DNA of 64,000 nucleotides from Streptomyces sp. NBC_01716 (GTDB lineage: Bacteria; Actinomycetota; Actinomycetes; Streptomycetales; Streptomycetaceae), in the NCBI RefSeq assembly GCF_036248275.1, contig NZ_CP109181.1, positions 620,001 to 684,000 of the forward strand, in the 5' to 3' direction. The notes under the pieces are model-generated. The model saw only the letters and a list, made by a program, of their open reading frames with translations, was not told the origin of the DNA and ran no database searches. The translations under genes and the position numbers were made by a program. This document shows, one piece after another, positions 51,670-60,880 of this stretch. Each line of letters starts with the position of its first letter. Position 1 is the stretch's first letter.

Positions 51670-53713
51670 GGGTGAGCTCCTCGGAGAAGTGGCAGGCGAC
51701 CGCGCGGCCCGCCTCGTCGTCGGTCAGGAGAGGGGGACGTACCTCCGCGCAGCGTTCCCTGGCCAGCGGGCACCGCTCCTGGAAGACGCATCCCGCCGGC
51801 ACCGCGCTCAGCTCGGGCGGGCTGCCGGGCACGGCGGGCAACGGGCCGCCCCGCTCGGCGTGTTCCGGTACGGAGTCGAGCAGGCCCTTCGTGTAGGGGT
51901 GGCGTGGATTCGCGAACACCTCACGCACCGGGCCGGTCTCCACCACGTTGCCCGCGTACATGACGGCGACGTCGTCGGCGCGTTCGGAGACGACGGCGAG
52001 GTCATGGGTGATCAGCAGGACCGCCATGTCACGCTCGGCCTGGAGATCCCGGAGCAACCGCATGATCTGCGCCTGGACGGTGACGTCGAGGGCGGTCGTC
52101 GGCTCGTCGGCTATCAGTACGTCGGGACCGAGCGCGACGGCCATCGCGATGAGCAGCCTCTGGCGCATGCCGCCGGAGAACTGGTGCGGGTAGGAACGCG
52201 CGCGGGCGCGGGGCTCGGGGATGCCGACGGTCTCCATGAGCTCGATCGCCTTCTCCCTCGCCTGGCGCCGGGAGAGACCGCGATGGATACGGAACGGCTC
52301 GCCGAGCTGTCTGCCCACGGTCTGGACGGGATTCATCGCGGTGAGCGCGTCCTGGAAGACCAGTGACAGCACGGGTCCGGCGAGCCGTTTGCGCGCGGCG
52401 CCGCCGAGGCGCAGTACGTCGGTGCCACCGACCCGGACCGCTCCGCCGGCCACGTCGGCGACGGGTTCCAGCAGGCCGGCGATCGTCTGCGCGGTCATCG
52501 ACTTGCCGCAGCCGGACTCGCCGAGCAGCGCGAGGGTGCGTCCCTTGTCCAGAGTGAAGCTGACGGAGTCCAGGGCGCGTACGGTGCCGGAGGGCGTACG
52601 CAGGTCGACGCTGAGTCCCTCGACCTCCAGCGCCCGGCGGCTTCCGTCGTCGTCGGCGACCGCGGGTCCGGGCCGGGCCGCCCCGGTCGCGCCGGGTGCA
52701 TCGGATGTCTCGGGCGTCTCGGGCGTCTTCGCCGTACGTGCGGCCGACGGCTCCGTACCGTCGCTCGCGGCCGGCCGCTGACGCTTCTTCCTCGGCAGCG
52801 TCAGGCGCCAGCGCTGCGCCGGGTCGGTGGCGAGCCGTACCCACGCGGCCAGCACCGTGGCCGACACGGTGGTCAGAACGATGGCGAGTCCGGGCAGTAT
52901 CGCGATCCACCAGGCCGTCTGCAGATACTGACGCCCCTGGGCGACCATCAGTCCCCAGCTGATCTCCGGCGGCTGAATGCCGATGCCGAGGAAGCTCAGT
53001 GACGACTCGGTCAGCATGACGAAGCAGAAGTCGAGCGTGGCGACCGTGAGCAGGGTCGGCAGGGCGATCGGCAGGATGTGCCGGTAGATGGTCGGCCAGG
53101 TGCCCGCGCCGAACGTCCGTGCCGCGTCGACGAAGAGACGGCTCCTGAGTTCGGCGCCCTCGGCGCGCGCGGTCCGCAGATAGACCGGGATCCGGGCGAG
53201 CGCGAGGATCAGCACGATGTTCGTGGCGCTGGGCGCGAAGACGTAGAGCACGACGACCGCGAGCAGCAGGGAGGGGAAGCTGAGGATCACGTCCGCGACC
53301 CGCATCGCGGCGTTCTCCCGCCAACCGCCGCGGTAGCTGGCCCACATACCGATCGCGGAACCGATCACCAGTGAGCACACCACCGCCGGCAGCGCGACGG
53401 ACAGCGTCGTCGCGGCGGCCTCGACGAGCCGCGCCAGCACGCTGCGGCCGAGCACGTCCGTGCCGAGCAGTCCGTAGAAGCCGTGGTCGAAGGAGGGCGG
53501 GCGCAGTGAGGCGTCCAGGTTCTGGCGCCCGGCGTGGTCGCCGATGACCAGGGGGCCGAACAGCGCGACCAGGAACACCAGCCCGAGCAGTACGGCGGCG
53601 ACGGCCGCGACCCGGTCCTTGCCGAGCAGGGTCCACCAGCGTGGTGGGCGGGTGTGGGGCGTGGCGGCGGTACCGGTCGGCGGGCCGGCGGTGGCGGTGA
53701 CGTTGGCGGTCAT
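51662..53713 (-). CDS. Fused ABC permease (DppC-like) and ATPase (DppD-like)
   Basis: 683 residues. Residues ~25-300 form a DppC-type permease with six membrane segments and the cytoplasmic EAA-type loop ([20 protein letters not shown]). After a Ser/Thr/Ala-rich linker (~310-355), residues ~360-683 are an OppD-type ATPase with Walker [10 protein letters not shown], signature [11 protein letters not shown], Walker [15 protein letters not shown]-loop ITHDLAVV, and the Cys-containing C-terminal domain ([14 protein letters not shown]). The two parts are normally separate genes. ATG 53713 follows AAGGAG at 5 nt. It is third in a solute-binding-protein, permease, fusion, ATPase, TauE operon. Confidence 0.94.
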   Translation of the reverse strand: MTANVTATAGPPTGTAATPHTRPPRWWTLLGKDRVAAVAAVLLGLVFLVALFGPLVIGDHAGRQNLDASLRPPSFDHGFYGLLGTDVLGRSVLARLVEAAATTLSVALPAVVCSLVIGSAIGMWASYRGGWRENAAMRVADVILSFPSLLLAVVVLYVFAPSATNIVLILALARIPVYLRTARAEGAELRSRLFVDAARTFGAGTWPTIYRHILPIALPTLLTVATLDFCFVMLTESSLSFLGIGIQPPEISWGLMVAQGRQYLQTAWWIAILPGLAIVLTTVSATVLAAWVRLATDPAQRWRLTLPRKKRQRPAASDGTEPSAARTAKTPETPETSDAPGATGAARPGPAVADDDGSRRALEVEGLSVDLRTPSGTVRALDSVSFTLDKGRTLALLGESGCGKSMTAQTIAGLLEPVADVAGGAVRVGGTDVLRLGGAARKRLAGPVLSLVFQDALTAMNPVQTVGRQLGEPFRIHRGLSRRQAREKAIELMETVGIPEPRARARSYPHQFSGGMRQRLLIAMAVALGPDVLIADEPTTALDVTVQAQIMRLLRDLQAERDMAVLLITHDLAVVSERADDVAVMYAGNVVETGPVREVFANPRHPYTKGLLDSVPEHAERGGPLPAVPGSPPELSAVPAGCVFQERCPLARERCAEVRPPLLTDDEAGRAVACHFSEELTRV

Positions 53714-53727
53714 GGTGGCTCCTTCGC

Positions 53728-54657
53728 TCACGCCGGTACGGGCTGCCGTACGCGCGGGTCGAGCAGCGCGTAGCAGACGTCGATGAGGATGTTCAGGGCG
53801 AAGATCGTCAGGGCCGTCAGCAGGACGGCCGCCTGGAGTACGGCGAAGTCCCGCTGGAGAATCGAGTCGATCATGAGCTTGCCGATGCCCGGCCAGCCGA
53901 AGATCGTCTCGACAACCACCGCGCCGTTGACGAGGCCGATCGTGAGGTCGCCCGCGACGGTCAGGGCGGGCGTGGTCGCGTTGCGCAGCGCGTGCCCGAA
54001 CACCACGCGCTTCTCGCTCGCGCCCTTGCCGCGGGCCACCTTGACGTACGGCGCGGACAGCGCGGCCACCATGGCTCCCCGCACCACCTGGACCAGAACA
54101 CCGAACGGGCGGATCAGCAGGGTGGCGATGGGCAGCACCCAAACCTCCGGCCCGCCGGAGACGCCGGAGGTGGGCAGCAGGGCCAGGTTGACGCCGAAGA
54201 TCAGTACTCCGGTGATGGCGAACCAGAAGTCCGGGATGCTGGCCGCGGCCATCGCCAGGAAGCTGGCGATCCGGTCGGCGACGGAGTTGGGCCGGTACGC
54301 GGCGATGCTCCCGATCAGGACGGCGCCCAGCGCGGCGATCACCATGGTGACGGCCGCGAGTTGGAGCGTGGCGGGGAACGCGGTGAGCGCCATGTCGGCG
54401 GCCGACTGCCCGGTGCGCAGCGACGTACCGAAGTCGAGCCGCACCACCTGGCCGAGGTAGTCCAGGAGTTGGGCGCCGATCGACTGGTCGAAGCCGTGCG
54501 CGGCGGAGAACGCGGCGCGTTGGTCGGGTGTCGCGCTCAGCGGCAGATAGAGGTTGACCGGGTTGCCGGTCAGCCGGGCCAGGCAGAAGACGCCGAACAC
54601 CACGAAGACCAGGGGGATCGCGCTCGATATGATCCGTTTACGCAGGAAGGTCGTCAT
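53728..54657 (-). CDS. Peptide/nickel-type ABC transporter permease (DppB class)
   Basis: 309 residues, six membrane segments. The N-terminal FLRKRIISSAIPLVFVVFGV and the LDFGTSLRTGQS periplasmic stretch are typical of DppB; the EAA loop reads GKGASEKRVVFGHALRNATT, and VVVETIFGWPGIGKLM follows. ATG 54657 is 1 nt from the stop of the solute-binding-protein gene. It forms the heterodimeric channel with the permease half of the downstream fusion. Confidence 0.94.
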   Translation of the reverse strand: MTTFLRKRIISSAIPLVFVVFGVFCLARLTGNPVNLYLPLSATPDQRAAFSAAHGFDQSIGAQLLDYLGQVVRLDFGTSLRTGQSAADMALTAFPATLQLAAVTMVIAALGAVLIGSIAAYRPNSVADRIASFLAMAAASIPDFWFAITGVLIFGVNLALLPTSGVSGGPEVWVLPIATLLIRPFGVLVQVVRGAMVAALSAPYVKVARGKGASEKRVVFGHALRNATTPALTVAGDLTIGLVNGAVVVETIFGWPGIGKLMIDSILQRDFAVLQAAVLLTALTIFALNILIDVCYALLDPRVRQPVPA

Positions 54658-54658
54658 C

Positions 54659-56317
54659 TCATCGGCCCTTTCCCTCGGCGGGGGCGACCTCCGCCAGTCG
54701 CAGTTCGTCGCCGGTGGCGGAGTTCGGTTTGTAGCGCACCGACGACGCCAGACCAAGCAGTCCGCGCATGTGCGCGAGATGGACGTACTGCGCGACGGCC
54801 TTGTTCTGGTACGCGATGACCTCGGCGAACGCTTTCTGGCGCTTCTCGCCGGACAGGGCGGTCGCCGCCGCGACCCGCCGGTCCAACTCGGGTGTCCCGA
54901 AGGTCGATTGGGGGCTTTCGCTGAGCAGGTACTGGCTGGCGGTGAACGCCGCGTCGCCCGCCTGGTTGCCGTGCATGATCAGCAGCGCGATCGGGCCGAC
55001 GTTCTCGGGGAGGGGCCGTAGTTGGTACTGGAGGTGCGCGGCAGTGTCGGTCATCAGGATCTTGACGTTCAGCCCCACCTGGGCCATCTGGTACTGGAGC
55101 GCCTCGGCCGTCTCGGCGACGCGGGGGAACTGCCCGTTGCGCGCGACCAGGGTGATCTTCCGGTCGACCGGTACGCCGTCGGCCTTCGCCGCCTTCACGA
55201 GGGCACGGGCGGCCTTGAGGTCGGGCACGGTCGGGGTGAGGTCGCCGTTGAATCCCACCACGCCCCTGGGGACGAGTTGCGCGGCGGGCGTGCCGAGTTC
55301 GCCGAAGAGGGTCTTGGAGATGGCCTGCCGGTCGATGGCCATGTCGATCGCCTTGCGGACCCGGATGTCGTCGAGCGGGGCCTCGCGTCCGTCGAGCCGT
55401 AGCGCCGTGGTCTCGTTGTTCGGATAGGCGACCGAGTTCTCCTCGGTGGCGTCCTTCGGGTCGAGGGCGGTCGCGATGTCGGCCTCGCCCTTGGTGATCA
55501 TCGCGGCGCGTACGCTCGGTTCGGACCGCCATACGTAGCGGGCGCGGGCGAACGCGGGAGCTTCTCCCCAGTACGTGTCGTTGCGGTCGAGCGTGATGGA
55601 CACGCCGGTCTGCCAGCCGCCGATGGCGTAAGGGCCGGTGCCTATCGGCTTTCTGACCTTGGCCTCGGTGCTGGTCGTGTGCGGAACGATCTCGATGAAG
55701 CTCAGCCGCAGGGGAAGGATCGGGTCGGGCTTCGCGGTGGTGACCGTCAGTCGGGTGGCGCTCGTGGCCCGTACGTCGACACCGGAGTCGTCGAAGACGT
55801 AGCCGTCCACGTTGCAGGCGAGATCGGAGTTGACGGCGCGGTCGATGGAGAACGCGGCGTCCTTCGCGGTGAACTTCTGCCCGTTCTGGAAGGTGACACC
55901 GGGTCGGGTGTCGAGACTCCAGGTGGTGGGCGCCGTCTGGCGCCAGCCTGTCGCGAGCAGCGGTCGGAGCTCACCGGAGGTGGGGTCCCGCTCGATGAGC
56001 GGTTCGGTGACGTTGGAGCGGACGACGACGCCGGTCGAGGCGAGTGACGACTCGCAGGGTTCGAGGGTCGGCGGCTCCTGGTCGAGCACGATGCGCAGGG
56101 TGTTGCCGCCGGCCGCGCCGACGTCGCCTCCGGTGTCGCTGTTCGCGACGGTGCACGCGCTGGTGAACAGCAGCCCCGCGGCGGCGAGTCCGGCGACGAG
56201 GGCGGTACCGCCTCTACCGCGGTCGGGCCGCCGTGGAAGAGGCTGGGGAAGACGCGAGGGATGAGGCGGGTCGTGCGGGTCGGAAAGCAGGGCTGACGGA
56301 CGTACGGAAGACAGCAT
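54659..56317 (-). CDS. ABC transporter solute-binding lipoprotein (family 5, oligopeptide type)
   Basis: 552 residues. A long Arg/Pro-rich leader precedes the hydrophobic segment and lipobox LLFTSAC, so the mature protein is probably lipid-anchored at that Cys. The body shows the SBP_bac_5 pattern: LRIVLDQEPPTLEPC, SNVTEPLIERDPTSGEL, RPGVTFQNGQKFTAKDAAFS, PIGTGPYAIGGW and IRVRKAIDMAIDRQAI. ATG 56317 follows GGAGAG; an internal start closer to the lipobox is possible. It is the first gene of the operon behind a large palindrome. The family also binds sugar acids and opines, consistent with the catabolic genes around it. Confidence 0.93.
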   Translation of the reverse strand: MLSSVRPSALLSDPHDPPHPSRLPQPLPRRPDRGRGGTALVAGLAAAGLLFTSACTVANSDTGGDVGAAGGNTLRIVLDQEPPTLEPCESSLASTGVVVRSNVTEPLIERDPTSGELRPLLATGWRQTAPTTWSLDTRPGVTFQNGQKFTAKDAAFSIDRAVNSDLACNVDGYVFDDSGVDVRATSATRLTVTTAKPDPILPLRLSFIEIVPHTTSTEAKVRKPIGTGPYAIGGWQTGVSITLDRNDTYWGEAPAFARARYVWRSEPSVRAAMITKGEADIATALDPKDATEENSVAYPNNETTALRLDGREAPLDDIRVRKAIDMAIDRQAISKTLFGELGTPAAQLVPRGVVGFNGDLTPTVPDLKAARALVKAAKADGVPVDRKITLVARNGQFPRVAETAEALQYQMAQVGLNVKILMTDTAAHLQYQLRPLPENVGPIALLIMHGNQAGDAAFTASQYLLSESPQSTFGTPELDRRVAAATALSGEKRQKAFAEVIAYQNKAVAQYVHLAHMRGLLGLASSVRYKPNSATGDELRLAEVAPAEGKGR

Positions 56318-56372
56318 CGTCTCTCCGATGGGCTGAGTTGGTACTACAGGAGGCGCGGAGCCAGCAGGAGTT

Positions 56373-56407
56373 GTCTATAAATGCGAACGCAGTTTGCATT
56401 TATAGAC
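56373..56407. promoter_or_regulatory. Large palindromic operator upstream of the ABC importer operon
   Basis: GTCTATAAATGC (56373-56384) and GCATTTATAGAC (56396-56407) are exact inverted repeats. The arms continue inward as GAAC/GTTT with one mismatch around a GCA centre, giving ~16-bp arms in strikingly AT-rich DNA. It is 56 nt from the importer start and ~280 nt from the divergent dehydrogenase. The size and symmetry suit a GntR or IclR dimer; no such regulator gene is in the window. Confidence 0.75.
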
Positions 56408-56690
56408 GGAACCGTAGGCTCGCCCTCTGGGGCCGTCAAGAGGTGTGACAAGAGACCCTCAGAAGCGTCAGAACCGGTCGCGTGGAGCTCCCGCACCGCG
56501 CTGAACATGGGATTGACGCTTTCGCTCCACCGCGCGTGGTGGGTTTCCACGACGCTCCGGACCCCGGTCGGCCGAGTCTGCCGGGCTCCACTGGGGCGGG
56601 TCCAGGCGGTTTTCGATCCGGGCCCGTGTTCGACAGGTTGGCCTGAGGCACTTACGCTCCCCGCAGTTCCCTCGACCTTGGAGCACCACC

Positions 56691-57683
56691 ATGACGCTGT
56701 ACGCCCCGGAGCCACCGCGGTCCGTCTCCCCCGCCCCGCACGACGGAACCGTCCTTCAACTCGCTCCGCTGCCCGCCTCACTTGAGTCCTCTCTCGCGGA
56801 GCACCACCGCACGGTGCGGCTGGCCGAGTTGCCCGATCCCGCCGGCTATCTGCGGGACCACGGCGACGAGGTGGTGGCGGTCATGACCCGGGCACGGACC
56901 GGGGTCTCGCACGACCTCATGGACGCGCTGCCCCGGCTCGGCGCGATCGTCAACTTCGGTGTCGGCTACGAGACGACGGACGTCTCCTATGCCCACGCGC
57001 GCGGGATCGAGGTGAGCAACACCCCCGACGTGCTGACTGATTGCGTGGCGGACCTCGCCGTGGGCGCCCTGATCGACGTGATGCGCCGGCTCTCCGCCGC
57101 CGATCGTTACGTACGTCGTGGTGAATGGGTTCCGGGCGGCTTCCCCCTCACCACCAAGGTCAGCGGAAAGCGCGTCGGCATTCTCGGCCTCGGCCGGATC
57201 GGCCGCGCCATCGCGAGGCGGCTCGAAGGGTTCGACGTCGAGCTGAGCTACCACTCGCGTACCGCCGCGGACGACGTGCCGTACCGGTACGCCGAATCGC
57301 CGCACGCCCTCGCCGCCGGGGCCGATGTGCTCGTGGTCGCGGCCGCCGGGGGCGACGGCACGCGGGGTCTGGTCTCCGCCGAGGTGCTCGAAGCGCTCGG
57401 GCCGCGGGGCTATCTGGTCAATATCGCGCGGGGCAGTGTCATCGACGAACCGGCGCTGGTCGCCGCCCTCGTGGCGGGCGGGATCGCCGGGGCGGCCCTC
57501 GATGTCTTCGCCGACGAACCGCGCGTCCCGGAGGCCCTGATGGGACTCGACTCCGTGGTGCTCCTGCCGCACATCGCCAGTGGTACGCACGAGACGCGCG
57601 AGGCGATGGCGGAACTCGCCTTCCGGAACCTCCGGCAGTTCATGACCGAGGGCACCCTGGTCACTCCCGTACCGGGCGCGTGA
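56691..57683 (+). CDS. D-2-hydroxyacid dehydrogenase (glyoxylate/hydroxypyruvate reductase-like)
   Basis: 330 residues. Complete family signature: NFGVGYETTD, NAD loop VGILGLGRIGRAIARRL (~163-179), VNIARGSVIDE with the catalytic Arg, LDVFADEPRVPE with the acid, and LLPHIASGTHETR with the catalytic His. ATG 56691 has GGAG 7 nt upstream. It is divergent from the importer operon, sharing the ~370-nt region with the palindrome, and unlike the 48729 paralogue it has the canonical ADEP segment. Likely acts on a small 2-keto or 2-hydroxy acid brought in by that importer. Confidence 0.93.
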   Translation: MTLYAPEPPRSVSPAPHDGTVLQLAPLPASLESSLAEHHRTVRLAELPDPAGYLRDHGDEVVAVMTRARTGVSHDLMDALPRLGAIVNFGVGYETTDVSYAHARGIEVSNTPDVLTDCVADLAVGALIDVMRRLSAADRYVRRGEWVPGGFPLTTKVSGKRVGILGLGRIGRAIARRLEGFDVELSYHSRTAADDVPYRYAESPHALAAGADVLVVAAAGGDGTRGLVSAEVLEALGPRGYLVNIARGSVIDEPALVAALVAGGIAGAALDVFADEPRVPEALMGLDSVVLLPHIASGTHETREAMAELAFRNLRQFMTEGTLVTPVPGA

Positions 57684-57858
57684 CGGACGGCGTGACGGAC
57701 GGCGTGACGCGTCGGCAGCACGCGGAGGGAGCCGGCGAGGTTCTTGTCAGGGTGCGTTCAACTCGATAGGACTGTCCGCGTGGGTGATCACCCGAACTCC
57801 CTTGCGGGTCCGGGAGATCACCTGGTCCCCTGATCCTCGAAGGAAGAAGGAGCCGCTC

Positions 57859-60093
57859 ATGAGCCGTCCGCGATCCACCGAAGTGAGCCGACGCCGCGTC
57901 CTGGGCGGAGCGGCCGGGCTGGCCGTCGCCGCGGCGGGGCTGCCGTCCGGCACCGCGTTCGCGGCATCGGCGTCGTCTCCGGCGGATGAGGCGCGTTGGC
58001 GCGGACACGCCGCCCGGGTGACGATCACGCGGGACGACTGGGGCGTCGCGCACGTCATGGGCGAGAGCGACGCCGACGCGGTGTTCGGGATGATGTACGC
58101 CCAGGCGGAGGACGACTTCAACCGAATCGAGCAGAACTACCTCGTCGCCCTCGGGCGGCTCGCCGAGGCCGAGGGCGAGAGCGCCATCTGGCAGGACCTG
58201 CGTCAGCGGCTGTTCCTCGATCCCGAGGCGCTGAAGAAGGACTACGCCAAGTGCCCGGCGTGGCTGCGCGGGTTGATGCGGGCGTGGGCCGACGGACTCA
58301 ACTACTACCTCGCCACCCACCCCGACGTGCGCCCGCGCGTGCTCGACCGGTTCGAGCCGTGGATGCCGCTGAGCTTCTCGGAGGGGAGCATCGGCGGCGA
58401 CATCGAGTCGGTGCCGCTCTCCCAGCTGGAAGCCTTCTACGAGGGGCGGGAGGTGCCGATCACCGACGAGGAACGCGGATTGGTGCTGCGCGAACCCACG
58501 GGGTCGAACGGCATCGCCATCGCGCCCAGCCACACGCGCGACGGCCACGCCCTGCTGCTGATCAACCCGCACACCAGTTTCTTCTTCCGCGCGGAGCAGC
58601 ATGTGACGAGCCGCGAGGGGCTCGATGTCTACGGCGCCGCGACGTGGGGGCAGTTCTTCATCTACCAGGGCTTCAACGCGCACACGGGCTGGATGCACAC
58701 GACGAGTGGCGTCGACAACATCGACGAGTTCGCCGAGACGATCGTGACGGGGGCCGACGGAACCCGTTCCTACCGCTACGGCGACGAACTGCGCCCCGTC
58801 ACCGCCAAGACGGTCACCTTGTCCTTCCGTACCCCGGAGGGCGGGCAGGAGAAGCGCGACTTCACCACACTGGCCACGCACCACGGCCCCGTCGTGCGGG
58901 AGGCGGACGGCAAGTGGATCGCGTGCGCGCTGATGAACAAGCCCGTCGAGGCGCTCACTCAGAGCTTCCTGCGCACCACGACACGCGACTACTCGCAGTA
59001 TCTGAAGGTCGCGGGACTGAAGGCGAACAGCTCGAACAACACGCTCTTCGCGGACTCGAAGGGCGAAATAGCCTTCCTGATGCCGCAGTTCATGCCGGTG
59101 AGAGACGATCGGTTCAACTATCTCAAGCCCGTCGACGGCAGTGACCCGGCGACCGACTGGCGCGGAACGCACAGCCTGGACAGCATGCCGAGGGCGGTGA
59201 ACCCCAAGAACGGCTGGGCGTTCAACACCAACAACTGGCCCTGGACCGCCGCCGGTGCGGACAGTCCCGACGCGGCCGACTATCCGCGCTACTTCGACCG
59301 GGCCGGCGAGAACCCGCGCGGTCCGCAGGCGATCCGGGTGCTCACCGCGCGCGACGACTTCACCCCGCGGACCCTGATCGAGGCGGCGTTCGACCCGTAC
59401 CTCACCGCCTTCGCGCGGCTGCTGCCGGGGCTCGTCGCCGCGTGGGACCGACTGCCGGAGCACGACGCGCGGAAGGCGAGGCTGGCCGGCCCGGTCGGAC
59501 TGCTCCGCGACTGGAACCACCGGTGGTCCGCGAGGTCGACGGCGACATCGGTGGCCGTGTTCTGGGGTGAGGACATCTGGGCGCTCACCTCCCAGGCGGC
59601 GGCAGCGGCCGGGATGTCGGGATGGGACTACATCGCCGGCCGCGCCACCGACGCGCAGCGGCTCGGCGCGCTGGAGACGGCGACGCGGCGGCTGCGCGGG
59701 AACTTCGGCGACTGGCGGGTGCCCTGGGGCGAGATCAACCGCTACCAGCGCAACAACGGTGCGGTCGTCCAGGAGTTCAGCGACGCCAAGCCGAGCATCC
59801 CCGTCCCGTTCGCCTCGGCACGCTGGGGCTCCCTCGCCTCGTTCGGGGCCAGGGCGTACCCGGGTACGAAGCGCTACTACGGCACCAGCGGCAACAGTTT
59901 CGTGGCGGTGGTGGAGTTCGGGCCGCGGCTTCGCGCCTGGGCGGTGACGGCGGGCGGGGTGAGCGGGCACCCCGACTCACCGCACTTCGACGACCAGGCC
60001 GAACGCTACGCGAGCGGCGATCTGCGGCCCGTCTACTTCTATCCCGACGACCTCAGGGGGCATGTCGAGCGGAGGTACCGGCCCGGCAGGTGA
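57859..60093 (+). CDS. Secreted penicillin-acylase family (Ntn hydrolase) protein
   Basis: 744 residues. Twin-arginine signal SRRRVLGGAAGLAVAAAGLP then AFA, indicating Tat export. The alpha chain contains VTITRDDWGVAHVMGESDAD and YAQAEDDFNRIEQNYLVALG; the autocatalytic processing site is PTGSNGIAIAPS, where the Ser becomes the N-terminal nucleophile of the beta chain; INPHTSFFFRAEQ and the Asn-containing SSNNTLFADSKG follow. ATG 57859 has AAGGAG 6 nt upstream. Relatives hydrolyse penicillins, acyl-homoserine lactones or acylated natural products. Substrate unknown; it lies 16 kb from the biosynthetic cluster, so a link is possible but unsupported. Confidence 0.93.
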   Translation: MSRPRSTEVSRRRVLGGAAGLAVAAAGLPSGTAFAASASSPADEARWRGHAARVTITRDDWGVAHVMGESDADAVFGMMYAQAEDDFNRIEQNYLVALGRLAEAEGESAIWQDLRQRLFLDPEALKKDYAKCPAWLRGLMRAWADGLNYYLATHPDVRPRVLDRFEPWMPLSFSEGSIGGDIESVPLSQLEAFYEGREVPITDEERGLVLREPTGSNGIAIAPSHTRDGHALLLINPHTSFFFRAEQHVTSREGLDVYGAATWGQFFIYQGFNAHTGWMHTTSGVDNIDEFAETIVTGADGTRSYRYGDELRPVTAKTVTLSFRTPEGGQEKRDFTTLATHHGPVVREADGKWIACALMNKPVEALTQSFLRTTTRDYSQYLKVAGLKANSSNNTLFADSKGEIAFLMPQFMPVRDDRFNYLKPVDGSDPATDWRGTHSLDSMPRAVNPKNGWAFNTNNWPWTAAGADSPDAADYPRYFDRAGENPRGPQAIRVLTARDDFTPRTLIEAAFDPYLTAFARLLPGLVAAWDRLPEHDARKARLAGPVGLLRDWNHRWSARSTATSVAVFWGEDIWALTSQAAAAAGMSGWDYIAGRATDAQRLGALETATRRLRGNFGDWRVPWGEINRYQRNNGAVVQEFSDAKPSIPVPFASARWGSLASFGARAYPGTKRYYGTSGNSFVAVVEFGPRLRAWAVTAGGVSGHPDSPHFDDQAERYASGDLRPVYFYPDDLRGHVERRYRPGR

Positions 60094-60106
60094 CGGGCGC
60101 CCGGGT

Positions 60107-60154
60107 GCGTGGACGGGGTGCCTGCCGGGGCGCGTGGACGGGGTGCGTGGACGG
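60107..60154. repeat. Short direct repeats between convergent genes
   Basis: GCGTGGACGGGGTG occurs at 60107-60120 and 60132-60145, and its first 10 bases again at 60145-60154, in the 63-nt gap between the acylase and reductase genes. Confidence 0.55.
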
Positions 60155-60156
60155 AA

Positions 60157-60735
60157 TCAGGCGTGCAGGATGGGCCGGTAGATCAGTTCCTGGATGTGGC
60201 TGTCGAGCGTCCGATGTTCGATCAGCTCCAGGTCGAAGTCCGCCGCGCCCTGGAAGATCGGGTCCAGTCCGGTCCGGCCGGTGATCACCGGGTAGAGCGT
60301 GACCTGGACGCGGTCGACCAGACCGGCGGCCATCAGCGCCCTGTTCATCGCCAGGCTGCCGTGCGAGCGCAGCGGTACGGCGGACTCCTCCTTGAGGCGC
60401 GCGACGACATCGACGGCGTCGCCGCTCACGAGCGTCGCGTCCGGCCAGTCGAGGGATCCTTCCAGAGTGGTCGACACCACCGTCGCCGGAGTGTTCACCA
60501 TCCGGGTGACCCACGGGTCACGTACCTCGGACTCCTCGGTGCTCTCCGCCAGCATCCGCGCGAACAGCCGGTAGGTGTTGGCCCCGAAGACCATCCGCTG
60601 CTCCTCGCCGTACAGGCCGAGGCGGCGGTCGAGGAGTTCGGGGCCCTGCTTGCCCCAGTAGCCGGTCCAGTCGCCGCCGGCGGCGCCGAAGCCGTCGAGG
60701 CTGGAGAAGACGTCGAATGTGTAGGTCGCGGTCAC
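60157..60735 (-). CDS. RibD C-terminal/dihydrofolate-reductase-like protein
   Basis: 192 residues of the DHFR-fold RibD_C group: TYTFDVFSSLDGFGAAGGDW at the N-terminus, QRMVFGANTYRLFARML, the nucleotide-binding stretch LRSHGSLAMNRALMAAGLVD and VQVTLYPVITGRTGLDPIF. GTG 60735 is preceded by AGGAG at 6 nt. Such small stand-alone proteins are NADPH-dependent reductases of uncertain substrate and are very common in actinobacteria. It is convergent with the acylase gene. Confidence 0.88.
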   Translation of the reverse strand: MTATYTFDVFSSLDGFGAAGGDWTGYWGKQGPELLDRRLGLYGEEQRMVFGANTYRLFARMLAESTEESEVRDPWVTRMVNTPATVVSTTLEGSLDWPDATLVSGDAVDVVARLKEESAVPLRSHGSLAMNRALMAAGLVDRVQVTLYPVITGRTGLDPIFQGAADFDLELIEHRTLDSHIQELIYRPILHA

Positions 60736-60880
60736 GATGGTCTCCTGAGTGCGGTTGGTGGCCTGTCGGAGACAGAGACTGCCGCCCACGGCAGGACTCA
60801 TCGCCGTAGCGCGCCGGGAGTGAGCTCCCTGATGACCCGTGCGAGTCCCGCCGGCTGGTCCAGGGGGACGTGTCAGGGCG

